NCBI GenBank assembly: GCA_027924585.1
Contig: BSBM01000047.1
Coordinates: forward strand, 21,267,501 to 21,331,500
DNA length: 64,000 bases
Source: Larix kaempferi
Taxonomy: Eukaryota; Streptophyta; Pinopsida; Pinales; Pinaceae
Direction of reading: 5' to 3'
Of this stretch, positions 1 to 11,200 are shown one piece after another (position 1 is the stretch's first letter; each line of letters begins with the position of its first letter). The notes under the pieces were generated by a model, which worked only from the letters and a program-made list of their open reading frames with translations, was not told the DNA's origin and made no database searches. The translations under genes were made by a program, and so were the position numbers.

Positions 1-507
1 GGACAGATGGCAGCAATTGCACTTCACCACTAGCTGTTGGTTATGGGACAACTACCCCTAAAAATATGGCATTATCCCTCAGGTGGTGGGAGTGAGCAGG
101 AAGCTCATTTAATGACCAGTTAACAACTGAAAGGCCTAGGCAGCCTACATAAGGAAAATTCAAATTGAGCAGGCAGCTCTTACACAATATTTCGACAGAA
201 ATATTCCTCATGTGAATCAGGTGATCACTGAGAGATTTGAATAGGGAGGCTATGTGAGAGTGCAACTGTAAGTCTACAAATTATTCTGGAAGGAGAACCA
301 GAGGTGCTGGTGCAGGTCCCTTTGACTACTAAGTCTTTAAGACTGGATAACTATTGTTACTACAAGTGGAGGTTCTAAGCTTCTAAGTTTCTTCCTCCTG
401 GTGGTTTAGTGAACAGGCTCGGGGGTCCTAAGGCAAGTAACTTGGCTATGTTCAGGAATTGGTTGGGTGGAATAGGCTCCTTGGGCTATTTGTTTCTCTA
501 TAGTTAA
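1..507 (+). pseudogene. possible decayed coding remnant, unknown
   Basis: Plus-strand translation gives a protein-like stretch broken by several stops and at least one frame change. It includes AALTQYFDRNIPHVNQVI near 170-230, and after a frame change a run with PGGLVNRLGG and a hydrophobic end before TAA at 505-507. The composition looks like real protein, but I do not recognise the family. The left end lies outside the window. It could be a transposon-borne or host-derived exon, or chance. No neighbouring feature helps assign it. Confidence 0.2.
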
Positions 508-3500
508 CCAGGTTTTGTTGTTTCTATTTTGTTTACAGTTCAATGTTCTGTTTAGTAGAATTTATCAAACTCTGTTTTGTAAAAGATATTATTTTATTTA
601 TGAGTTATGTTCAATATTGAATGATAAAGTCTGTAAATTTTTGATTAGATAATCATCTCTATATTTTTCCCATGTTGTTATCTGCTTAGTACTCTAGTAT
701 AGAGAAGCAAATTAAATGATAGATGAGAGATAGGCAGATTGCCGTTGATTGAACAAATAATTACAGTAAGTGCTCTGTTTGCAATTCTATCCTATATCTA
801 AACATAGTAAAACTTTACTGTATAGTATCGACAGTAATATAGGATTCTTTTATTATTTCATGAACGAAAAATATAGTGTAACTTCTGTATAGTCAAATAT
901 TTTATCTTATCTCTATTCATTTAAAATAGCAAACAAATGCAATTAAAATCATACATATCATGTCTTCCAAGAATAGTATTTTCAAGGATTATCACAACTA
1001 CAAGAACTAATCACTATATAGTTTTCATATAATTATACAGACTTTATTTCTTCACTGATTTCATGTTTGATTTCAAGTATCAAATGTTTATTTCAGTAGT
1101 ATCAAAACCTAATACACTGCAAATCCTTATTCTGTATTCATACATCATATTTTCTATCTCAAAGGCAAACTGTAGACATTTTTCAAGAATGATAACTTTT
1201 ATGACTTATTAAACCCTAGACATTACTTTCCAGAACCACACTATATTTTATATATAGTAACTTTACTGTCTAAGAATTATCTAACAGTTAGCCGAAAGCA
1301 CATTTACATATTCGTGTTTAAACATTAGCTCACATCCTAACATTTAAACAAATACATTATCGAGATTTTCATCACAGCGATTAAGTCTTGGGTATAAAAC
1401 CCTAGCACAAGCCCGATAGCATTCGGAGGTTTCAGGTAAGGTATCCTTTGTAAAATTGAAAACATTCAATAGTAAAACTACTTCATCTATTTTGCCAAAC
1501 AAGATTAACAAGAACGAGCTTGGATTATAGGCATGTTTTCTCTTACACAGTCATACAAACTTAAAACCTAGGCCAAAACAATCCTTGTGGTTCAGCAAAA
1601 ACGCCACATATGTTTTATACATCGTTCCCACTGTCATTCAACAAAATTATCGTTTCATTTCAAGAAAAATGAATCATAGTTTATAAGTACAAAGAGAACC
1701 CTTGGTTCTTGACTTCCATTTAAGAATATAACCGAAAATTACACTTTGAACCTGTCAAGGTTTCACAGTACACGGGACTTTCCCTCATAAACTAAAAACA
1801 TAAAATAGAATCGTGAAACAATGAAGACTGTACAAGGTTTTTACCCTTAAGACATCTAGCAGAACAAACGAAGGTTCGGAGCCTTTATCGACAACATAAC
1901 CAGGCATCAAATAGCCAATAGGTAACTTAAAATACTGAGAGGTTACCCTCTGTACAGCATAAAACAAAACAAGACAAGCTTAAAACCTTGCTTGTGGCCA
2001 TCACCGATACAAGTCGAAGATTTCCATTTCTCGGCACACAGAAAACACATCAAGGCACCTACGAGGTATGTAAGAACCACCAGAGCTTACCAGGAAACCG
2101 TAGTAGCTTTCCTTTCCAAAATCGTGGCATAGAAATCTTCCAACGAAGAGAGCACTTGCCAAAGCACAATGCGAGTGGTAAAAAAAAACTGTTAACACAT
2201 TTAGCATGCAAAAATCTACATTATCAACATTCATTCATTACTACTTACTTACCTTGTAGAGTGTTATTCCATTTATCAACGGTGGAACCAGAGGTTGGCT
2301 GCAATTTTTCATACACAGAGGAAAAGCCAGAAGGCATTACCACCATTCGAAAGAGCCAAAGGACAAACTACCAACTACTCTCAACAGCTGATGAATATCT
2401 ATCCTTCATACCTTGACATCATGGCTCTATGGCATGAAGCCAAGCCTGCAACATTTAAACTTTCTCTCTCATAAGTCACAGGGTCAAAACCCTAGAAGAA
2501 TACCTCCTCTAACCCTAAAAATTTGGAAGCATGTCGGCCTCATTACAACATAACAATGAAGGGCCAAGAAACTCGTTACCAATACATACAACATGGATTA
2601 GGGTTACACAAACCAACGACCAAGATCTGGAGCGATCAACAGATAGAAGAGAGCCAACAGTGCTACTTTGAAAGCCAAGCAACCCGCATTAATATCTCAT
2701 TAAATTACAACGACCACAGAGTTGCCAACCCTACATGCCAAGAAAATGTTATTGTGAACAGCGTGGAGGAGAGGCTACATGGCAACCATGCCAGCTAGAT
2801 TTCCCGATTACTATGGAAATCAGAGTTCATGTGGATGAACTACGTGGTATGACAGCCACCCATTCCACTATGGAGTTCATTTAATACACAAACGTAACTC
2901 TATCAACCTGCAACTAGAAGTTAATACCCGTCATTTCATTACTTTAACGTCGAGACTTGGGCAATTTCATTGACATGATATTAACACTTAGGATAAGAGC
3001 TTTTACATACAACATAGTTCTAACTACCATCAAGCCATAATCTTTATAAGGTCATGTTCGTGGTTTGCATAGGATATTATCCTATGGTGTTAAAACAATA
3101 GCTAGGATTACATTTTGGAAACACATGATATTGTTTTTTTTATCATATCTTTGTATAGTAACACCATATCATATTACATGGAATATGTAGTGTAGGTATT
3201 ATATAATTCCAAAGTTTAAATTAGTATTGAAATAATCGAATATTATACCATGCTTTATGTAAATAAATAGTAGCTATAAGATATATAGCTACTTCATTTC
3301 TATACTATGTACATGACATAAAGTAGTCTAAGAATTATAGATGCCAATTATAATGAAAGTTCGAAAGTGCATTTTCCTATAAGTTTCGTAATTTCATACT
3401 TAATAGATAGTAGTGTCGTTGCATTAATATTAAAGACAATAGTCTCATGACGATAAATGTAACATCATAACAGAAATCTTGGACGACATGGATTGATAAC

Positions 3501-4077
3501 ATTAAGGAGCTTTGTAAGACAGTATTTAAGCTAGGAGCAGAATCCTTGTATCCATACCTTTAGTTATTAATGTCGCAAGGAAGTACTTAACATTTTACAT
3601 TGACGATGAATTGAAAAACACAAGTACTCTAAATATTATGTTGTCTTGTAGATTTCTTACCTGCAGTTTGCACATGGAAACAAGATTCAAATGCCTTAGC
3701 TAAACATAGCTAAGTAAGCTCCAGGGTGCCTCATAAGACCCCTTCTTCAACAAACAAACAAACTGTCAGCACTCCATCAAGAATATCAAAGCGGTACAAA
3801 CAGTAACAGCATGTAATAATAACCAAGAACTTAAACAAAATTGTAAACTATACTCGTCTACTTAAGCATACAAAGATCTTTCGTTAAGGAGTTTAACATC
3901 CGATTATATCTAAAGTAGAAATTACAACTATATTTATTTGAGAATTATGATGTGTCATCGTCATTAAATTATCTTAGTTAAGATTTCAATTTATTTTATA
4001 TGTTCCGCATTAAATGAATTTGATAATTATTGCTATTATAATTTTATTTTATTTTTGGTATTTTTAGGATGTTACAA
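508..4077. other. AT-rich stretch without supported gene
   Basis: About 3.6 kb of AT-rich sequence. Open frames at 1988-2416 (142 codons, +) and 2523-2798 (91 codons, +) show no recognised motif, and I do not call them genes. No LTR pair, primer-binding site or polypurine tract was found. The right edge is an abrupt junction at 4077/4078, where homology to the duplicated segment begins inside a copia gag fragment. Confidence 0.5.
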
Positions 4078-4399
4078 GATTGAGTATTTCTACCTTTAAT
4101 TGGTGGCACCTCATCTCAATTTGTGTTCCGAAGAGTGTAGACAACTTGGTCCATATGCCATTTCGAGACTTTTTTTCTTCGATGTGATATATGAGATCTA
4201 GAGATACTAAGTAGCATAGAAACTTGAAGCCTTCATCCATTCTATTTAGGTACTTAGACTTGTCTACAACTGAATTCAACTCTACTTTGGTTCCCATTGT
4301 GATCCTATAGAGTCCCTTCATTCACAAGAGCATCTCTACTCTTGATTTCCACTCGAAATAATTGAAGGGAGTGAGGATTTGTTGGGGAGATAGATCCAT
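4078..4399 (-). pseudogene. copia gag N-terminal fragment (UBN2-type)
   Basis: Read on the minus strand from ATG at 4399, the product begins MDLSPQQILTPFNYFEWKSR, then has an in-frame TGA at 4322-4324, then MKGLYRITMGTKVE and KYLNRMDEGF. These are typical of the N-terminal gag region of Ty1/copia elements. The homology stops abruptly at 4078, which is also the left edge of the duplication. A primer-binding-like TGGTGTATGAGA (reverse strand, 4491-4502) lies upstream, followed outward by an LTR-like region. Confidence 0.75.
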
Positions 4400-5530
4400 T
4401 CCAACTGATGCACTTTTGATGGCTACTTCAGGCTGCACATTATTTTATTTATTTGCAAACCTATATACTAAGCCCTTTAGAACTCCTAAATCTCATACAC
4501 CATATAAGATTTTGGAGAATAAGATCTAGATTCTAAAAAACAAATCAATACATTTGCAAGCAATCAATAATGTGACAAAATCATGTCATTAATTATCAAA
4601 ACAAAAAAAAAATGAGCAATAGATCTTTCAATAACACATTAAATTGTTATATTCCATTAACTATACAAGCATGAATGAATTTATGTCATAAAAGCAATTT
4701 GAATTGGTTATATAGGCAATTTAAATGGATCTCTAGTACATAAAACCATAGAGTTGTTGGACATTGTCTTACATCAAATGAGAGCTAAGATAGACATTGT
4801 ATTACAATAAATGAGAGTTTATATATTAATTTTTCAATAAACATATTGAGTTGATCAACAATGCTCTCACAAATCTATAATATATTATCTATTTTGTTAA
4901 TTTAATTTAATTTCTTATCATATATATATATATAAATAAAATGAATATGATGGTACATTAAATCGTTGAATTTATAAAATAAAATATTATATTAATAAAA
5001 ATATTTTAAAACACCATGAAAAAAAAATAGTATATCACAAATTAAAATATTATAAGTACACACACTTAATTTTATAAAATCTCATCTCATGCAAACATTA
5101 AAAAATATTAAAATCAAATTTATTTTTCTAACTTTATGCAATTTTACTCCAATATTCTATTCTTATATATGTGTGTTTGTCTCATGTATAATACAACAAA
5201 AGATTAAAATACAAATAAATGTTTCAAACCACATACACATGAAATCTGCACTCCAGTATTTATGTGTTTGTCTCGTGTTCAATGACAATGGTTTATGCTT
5301 TCTACATCACCAATTGTGATTGAAACTCGGACTAACATCAAAATATATTTATGTTTTCTAGGCAATCAATTTTGATTGAGGCCGCGACTAACAGGCGAGA
5401 GTAATTTGATTCTCTCTCTATTTATTATATTTATGTGTTTGTCTCGTGTTATTGGACAGTGTGCAATCAATTTTTTATTTGAAGTTCCAAATAAACATGT
5501 AAAAGCAATAAATTAATAAATAAAATTGAT

Positions 5531-5571
5531 CTAGACACACGCATGCGCGCGCACGGACACACACACATCCA
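5531..5571 (+). repeat. CA/CG-rich microsatellite
   Basis: Alternating purine-pyrimidine run of ACACACGCATGCGCGCGC type at the end of a roughly 240-bp tandem unit. The same run recurs at 5773, 36127 and 36369, always preceded by the same AATAAATTAATAAA stretch. Confidence 0.8.
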
Positions 5572-5772
5572 TATATATTAAGCACGCCACTAATATTCAG
5601 CACATTGATATTCATGGTTTACATTATAATGATGTATCATGCACTTGTTATGGTGTCTTTAATGTAAAATAACATAGTTAATGGTGTTAGCTATTTTTTA
5701 AGGTGCATTGGTAGTTTTAGACATTTTTTCAAAAATAAATTAATAAATAAAAATGATCATTTAATCTAAGTA

Positions 5773-5866
5773 GACACGCGCACGCGCGCGCACACACACA
5801 CACCCACCCACACACACACACACACACACGCATGTGCATGCATGCGCGCACACACACAGACACATG
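5773..5866 (+). repeat. CA/CG microsatellite
   Basis: A 90-base (CA)n run with embedded CGCG and GCATGCATGCGCGC blocks. It is the copy A counterpart of the longer run at 36369-36530. Confidence 0.9.
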
Positions 5867-5948
5867 TTCCTTATCAAAGATGTATGTGATTCATAGACAT
5901 CGATGACCACAAGAGTTGCAACAAGTCGACTTATATAACATTTTGTAG

Positions 5949-6524
5949 GAGAGGAAGAAGGATTTGTACCCTCATCCTATTGTAGTATGGACTCATCTCC
6001 AATTGAGGAATGTTCGCCTCCTTAATTTTTATGAAGAAGCCACGTCGCTATGGGGAGACATGATTTTATTGAGGTAATTGATCCATCATTGAGATCATGC
6101 CATGTGTGCCTTTAGGATTGATCTTGATCTATGGTACCATCCCATAGAGAAGGTAATATACTTCATTATTGGGCTATCTATGAGAAAGGAGGATTTTCCC
6201 CATTTCCTTGATCTCTCACGTAACATTCTAAGAGATATTCAATGGAATTATGTTCAGAGATATGTGAGTGATGCCATTGTTGACTCTAGTCAGTTCCAGG
6301 TTGTTAGTGGCTAGTTGGATTTCCATTCTTTTTGTGCAAAGGAAGTTAGGTGCCTCTTGCTCTTGGTCTCAACAATGGAACATTACACCAGTAATGGGAA
6401 ACACAAATTTTCCCTCTATAATACTATGTTGATTGTTTATTGTAGAGAATTACATGTATTAGGTGGTGTGTCAGCTTTTGTGATTGTTTTATTTAGCTCT
6501 AGATCAATGTCACTTGATATTTGA
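5949..6524 (+). pseudogene. unknown conserved frame, copy A
   Basis: One plus-strand frame runs through 5949-6524, broken by TAA and TGA near 6075-6090 and TAG at 6312-6314. It reads KKDLYPHPIVVWTHLQLRN, then WYHPIEKVIYFIIGLSMR, then FHSFCAKEVRCLLLLVS. A TTTTGTAG acceptor-like sequence directly precedes 5949, and GAG/GTAATT resembles a donor at the end of the first block, so exon remnants are possible. The same frame is kept in copy B at 36615-37190. I do not recognise the family. It runs antisense to the copia remnants around it. Confidence 0.4.
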
Positions 6525-7097
6525 GGGGAGGATGGGTTTCCCTCTTGGTTCTAAGATTTTTTTTTTTTTTTAGAGGTTTATGATCGTTAGGTTATCATCT
6601 AACCTCCTTCATCCTAGTTTGAGGAATGATGTGCATATGAGCATGTGGAGGAAGATGATTCCCATGAGGGGCCAGTTGAATCTATGATGTAGGATCATTC
6701 CAGAGGTACTACAGATGCTTTCAAGTGAGGATGATCACACCTTGGATCTTTTGCAGGACACATATGTAAGGTTAGATTTACGATAATGAACTTATACCCT
6801 ATTTACCTTGGATGAGCCACCGGATTCTAGAGGTAATATTAATGTTATGTCATGATTGATCTAGTTTCATTTGTTTTCATCTTATTTTATGCACATATAA
6901 TTTATTGTAACATTTTATTTAAATTTTCTAATTAATTTTTACTATTATTTTGCATATATTCATAGTTTTTTTGGGTGGTGCCTCTTCAATGAGATGAGGA
7001 AATTGTGGAGGTAGAGGAGTTACCTTACTATGTAGAGACAAGGCATGTGACATAGGTGAGATAGTGATTCCATGGAGAGGGTTATTATGCTCTAACA

Positions 7098-8850
7098 CCC
7101 CCCATAATCCAAAGTAGGTGAAATTAATGTAAAATAAAATTGTGCCCCAACAATTTTCAACCATGTTAGGTATCCAATGTACAAAAGGATGCTCTAAAAT
7201 TGATAAAGAGGTAAAATATCATGGGAACACCCCCCCCCCTCCTGAAAATGAGAATGAGAATGAGAATGAGTATGGTCAGAGGATGTCTTCAATCCCAAGG
7301 AAGCTCGCAACTGGGTGAACTGCTTCTTGGTGAAGGCCTTTATGAATATGTATGCAAACTTTTGTGAGCCCATTTTTCTCTTGGAATGAATGTGAGCCCT
7401 TTCATGAGATCCAAACACTTTGAAGTGCTTGAATACCGATTCTTAGCCACTCCATGCTTTAAATGTAGGAAACCCTTTGAAGCCTTTATGAGGAACTCTA
7501 AGAATTGTTGGAGCAAAAGATGTAGAAATTGAGGTAATTGAAGAGACATTCTTAAAGATCTTCTTCAATGAGAACTTTATTTGTGACAAGTTCTCCTTTA
7601 ACTATGTGATACATTTGAAGTTATGTATTATCTCTAAGATCTTGATCTTGAACATGTTCTCCAATACAAAGCAAAAATCTATTAATCACTTCTTCTTCTA
7701 GGCATGTAAAAGTATCTTCCTCAACTGAATGCGTGATCTAAACTAGTGCATATCCCAAAGTGGTATGGTTTGTGTATGGCTCAATGCAAGTAAATATGTC
7801 GTCGTAGGCCATGTGTTTGGAAGCTCCAAATTCTATGATGCATGAGGATGAATGGACGTAGAAATCTCTACAAGTGCATGGAATCTGTCATTCTTTCATG
7901 TGGCAACTTCCTTGTTGCACTTCTCCTCTTTTAATTCTTCATTAAACCTCTTGTATTTGCAATCCTCTTCTCTATGTGGGTCCTTCCTATAGTATGCACA
8001 TAATGGTAGCTTCTTCTTGGTCCTTCCATCATCAAAGTTTGAATCTTCATGTGAAACCCTTCGATTTAGTTCCTTGTTTCCTTTAAATGGCGGTCTTTTC
8101 TTGTTCATATTGTAGTTCCTCTGATTAGCTGCAAGTTCATGCACACTAGATGACCTTGGAAGGCTCATTTGGTTGAGATTATTGTGTGCTTGAGGAAGGG
8201 AGGTTGCATATTTTTTCAATATAGGCATCGTCCAAGAGGAACCAAATGCCAATCATGTAGAATGGAAGGAGGAGACATACATACCATAGTCCGGTCCAAT
8301 TTGGATAGAATTGAGAGCACCATTTGAGTGTTGTCCTTCTCTGTCTTACACATCTTGAGCTAAAATAGTATGTACATGAACTTGGTGAAGAAATCTTGTA
8401 TGGATTGAAAATTCCCAAGGTTTAGATTGAGTAGCTCTACCTTCAATTAGTGGCCCCTCATCTCATCTTGTGCCCCAAAGAGTGTAGACAACTTGGTCAT
8501 ATACCATTTGTAGACTTTTTTCTTCGATGCGATGGAGGAAATCCAAAGATACTAAGTAGCATTGAAGTCCAAATGCTTCTTCATCCATTCTATTCAAATA
8601 CTTAGACTTCTCTACAATTGAATTTGTCTCTACTTTGGTTCTCATTGTGATCCTATAGAGTCCCTTCATTTGCAAGAGCATCTCTACTCTTGATTTACAC
8701 TCGAAAAAATTGAAGGGAGTAAGGATTTGTAGGGGAGATAGATCCACTCCAATAGATGTGCTTCTAATGGCTACTTCAACTTAGAGTGTGTTCTCTTTAC
8801 TTGCAAATTTATACACTAAACCTTTTAGAACTCCTAAAGCTATAATACTA
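7098..8850 (-). pseudogene. internally deleted copia element (gag, protease, RNase H end)
   Basis: Read on the minus strand. PBS-like GCTATAATACTA complement at 8839-8850. Gag N-terminus 8747-8463 (MDLSPLQILTPFNFFECKSR, then KGLYRITM). Gag C-terminus 8252-7896 with a knuckle-like CAYYRKDPHREEDC, in which the second Cys is Tyr. Aspartic protease remnant near 7860-7750 reading CIIDFGASKHM, where the usual DSG is DFG. The integrase and nearly all reverse transcriptase are missing. It resumes with the RNase H tail 7390-7270 (AYIFIKAFTKKQFTQLRASL). A polypurine tract at 7098-7110 abuts the LTR end. The same gene order and loss occur at 31782-33517. Confidence 0.75.
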
Positions 8851-10939
8851 TATAATATCTTGGAGCATAAAATCTAAATTCTCAAAAAAAAAAGCAATAC
8901 ATTTATGAGCAATTAATAATGTGACAAATCATGTCATTAATTATCAAAACAAGAAAATATGAACAATCGATATTTTAATAACACATTAAACTATTATATT
9001 CTATCAAGTATTCAAGCATGAATCAATTTATATCATGACGGAAATTTAACTTGGTTAGGTAAACAATTCAAATTGACCTCTAATGCATAAAACCTAGCAT
9101 CAAAATCCATGCCATAGAGTTGTTGAACACAACAAATGAGAGATAGGATGGATATTTTATTACAATAAATGAGAGTTTATATCTTAATTTTTTTATAACC
9201 ATATTAAGATGATACGCAATGTTTTCACAATATTTCTGAAACATTATATTAATAATTATATAAAAATTATTTATTTTATTAATTTAATGTAATTTCTCAT
9301 CATCTAACAATAAAAAGAAAAATATAAATAAGGGACAAGTTCATACGATGCGAATTTAATTTGTTGAATTTATAAAAAAAATGTAAATATGGATAAAAAA
9401 TGTTCTAAAACATCATCAAAATGAGTATATCACAAATTAAAATATTAAAACTACACATACTTAATTTTATAAAATCTCATCTCGTGTAAACATTAAAAAA
9501 ATATTAAAATCAAATTTATTTTTCCAACTTTATAAAATTTTCACTCCAATATTCTATTCTTATGTATATTATGTCATGTCATGTAGACATTAAAAAATAT
9601 TAAAATCAAATTTATTTTTCTAACTTTATAAAATTTTCACTCCAATTTTCTATTCTTATGTGTATTTGTGTTTGTGTCATGCTCGATTATGCTCACATGT
9701 ATAATGTAACAAAAGATTAAAAAACAAATAAATCTTTCACAATGCACATACACTTGAATTGTGCACCTAGTATTCAATTCTTTTATATATATTGTGCACC
9801 TAGTATTCAATGACAATGGTGTATGTTTTCTAAGTAATCAATTGTGATTGAAACGCGGAGTAACATGCAAGAGCAATTGGAATTCTTTATTTATACTTTT
9901 CGTTGATCAAAAGATATTTATGTTTTCGAAGCAATCAATTTTAGAATGAATTTCGGCCTAAAATTGTAAGAGGAATTTGATTATATATATATATATGTTT
10001 GATTATTATATTGGTAAGTGTTTTATTTTAGAATTTGGGGTAGATTAGAGTTTATGTTTTTTTTAGATTGTACGAGGATAAGGTAAGTGTACTATCTAGA
10101 TTGATTTTATGGCACTGGTTTCAAATTTGAAATAAACAATTATACAAAAAAGAATATAAAAAATAAGTGATAGATATGCATGAATAACTGGTAGTTGGTA
10201 GGTAATTGATGCATGAATAACTCATAGCTTATTCATGGATACAAGCAATTCATGCAATTACATATGAAGAATAAGTAACTTGTTAGTGGCACTTAAATTG
10301 TAACCTATCCATGTTCACCAACTACAAGTTAAGTATTGTGCTAGTGTGTATATATATATATTTGTCTAATATTCTTAAAAAAAAGTGTAATCAATTTTGA
10401 TTAAAATTCTAAATAAATATATAAAAGCAATTGAATTTTTTTTTTTTAAATTATGATTAATCAAAACATTAATTATTATATATATATATATACCTTGAAT
10501 GTGAAGTTTAACTATAACTAAGTAATCAGGAGAAAGCATGTAAAAGAAATTAGAATTCTTTTTTATTTAAACTTTTGTTTGAACAACTCTCAATCTGAAG
10601 TTTGAAAAAAATAATTGCAATTGCTCTTACATCTTAATCCGAGCTTCAATCAAAGTCGATTGCATAGAAAACACAAATACTCTATCCAAGACAACCATTG
10701 AATCCATTCGCTCTTACATATATTGAAGCCAACCCAAAATTGTTTGCCCATAATTAGTTATGTTTTTATGCAATTGATTTTGGATTGGATTCAATATATG
10801 TAGGAGCAAAATGGATTCGATTGTTGTCTTGGACAAAGTGTTTTCTCTATAATCAATTTTGATTAAAGCTCGCATTAACATCTAAAAGGAGTTGTAATTG
10901 TTTTGTTCAAATTTTTGGTTATAACAAAATTAAGAATAA

Positions 10940-10979
<40 letters not shown>

Positions 10980-11200
10980 ATTTTATGTGTTAAAATGTAA
11001 TTATTATAAGTTAATTATTTTTGAAAAATTTTGAGCTTAAAGATTAGTTTTGAAATTGGTCATTTATGACTATGATCATGGGATATGTGTATGTTGGTCA
11101 ATTTAATTGCTTAATTTGGTAACATAAATTATCAATTCGGGGTATTCGTAAATTTATGAAATGTCGACAAAATATATGCAAGATCAGGTGGGAATCTAAT
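8851..11200. repeat. LTR-like AT-rich region with palindromic modules
   Basis: No gene. The first kilobase is a diverged copy of 4503-5500. From 9810 it is built of degenerate modules around CAATCAATTTTGATTGAA followed by AAGAGCAATTGGAATTCTTT-like sequence, for example near 9838, 9938, 10387 and 10848. Runs of TA occur at 9985-10000, 10351-10362, 10477-10491 and 10940-10976. The matching stretch in copy B is 53042-55368. Confidence 0.6.
10598..10916. repeat. long imperfect inverted repeat (hairpin), copy A
   Basis: Two arms of about 155 nt meet near 10756. The left arm carries TTGCTCTTACATCTTAATCC, then CTATCCAAGACAACCATTGA, then CTTACATATATTGAAGCCAA. The reverse complement of the right arm gives the same series in order, with scattered mismatches. 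Both strands could fold into a long stem with almost no loop. It is conserved at 54773-55087. A MITE-like or hairpin-RNA source is possible; no target duplication was identified. Confidence 0.75.

Larger units (their letters stand above)
4503..7097 (-). repeat. LTR-like region between two copia remnants
   Basis: The stretch lies between a primer-binding-like site (4491-4502) belonging to the gag fragment on its left and a polypurine tract (7098-7110, CCCCCC on the plus strand) belonging to the remnant on its right. It therefore appears to be one LTR shared by two tandem minus-strand elements. Its first kilobase matches 8851-9960. The last 60-100 bases match the end at 31781. Length 2.6 kb here; the copy B equivalent (33518-37766) is 1.6 kb longer. 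The boundaries are inferred and the canonical TG...CA is not clear at the left end. Confidence 0.5.

Noticed and set aside
2470-2530. CCCTAAA-like motifs suggesting telomere repeats
   Set aside because: Only isolated copies (also near 46453 and in LTR ends); no tandem array.
1988-2798. Plus-strand frames of 142 and 91 codons
   Set aside because: No recognisable motif or second copy in the window; insufficient to call a gene.
7194-7418. His-rich tail in the RNase H frame as a metal-binding motif
   Set aside because: The His/Ser run comes from a GAATGA simple repeat next to the polypurine region.
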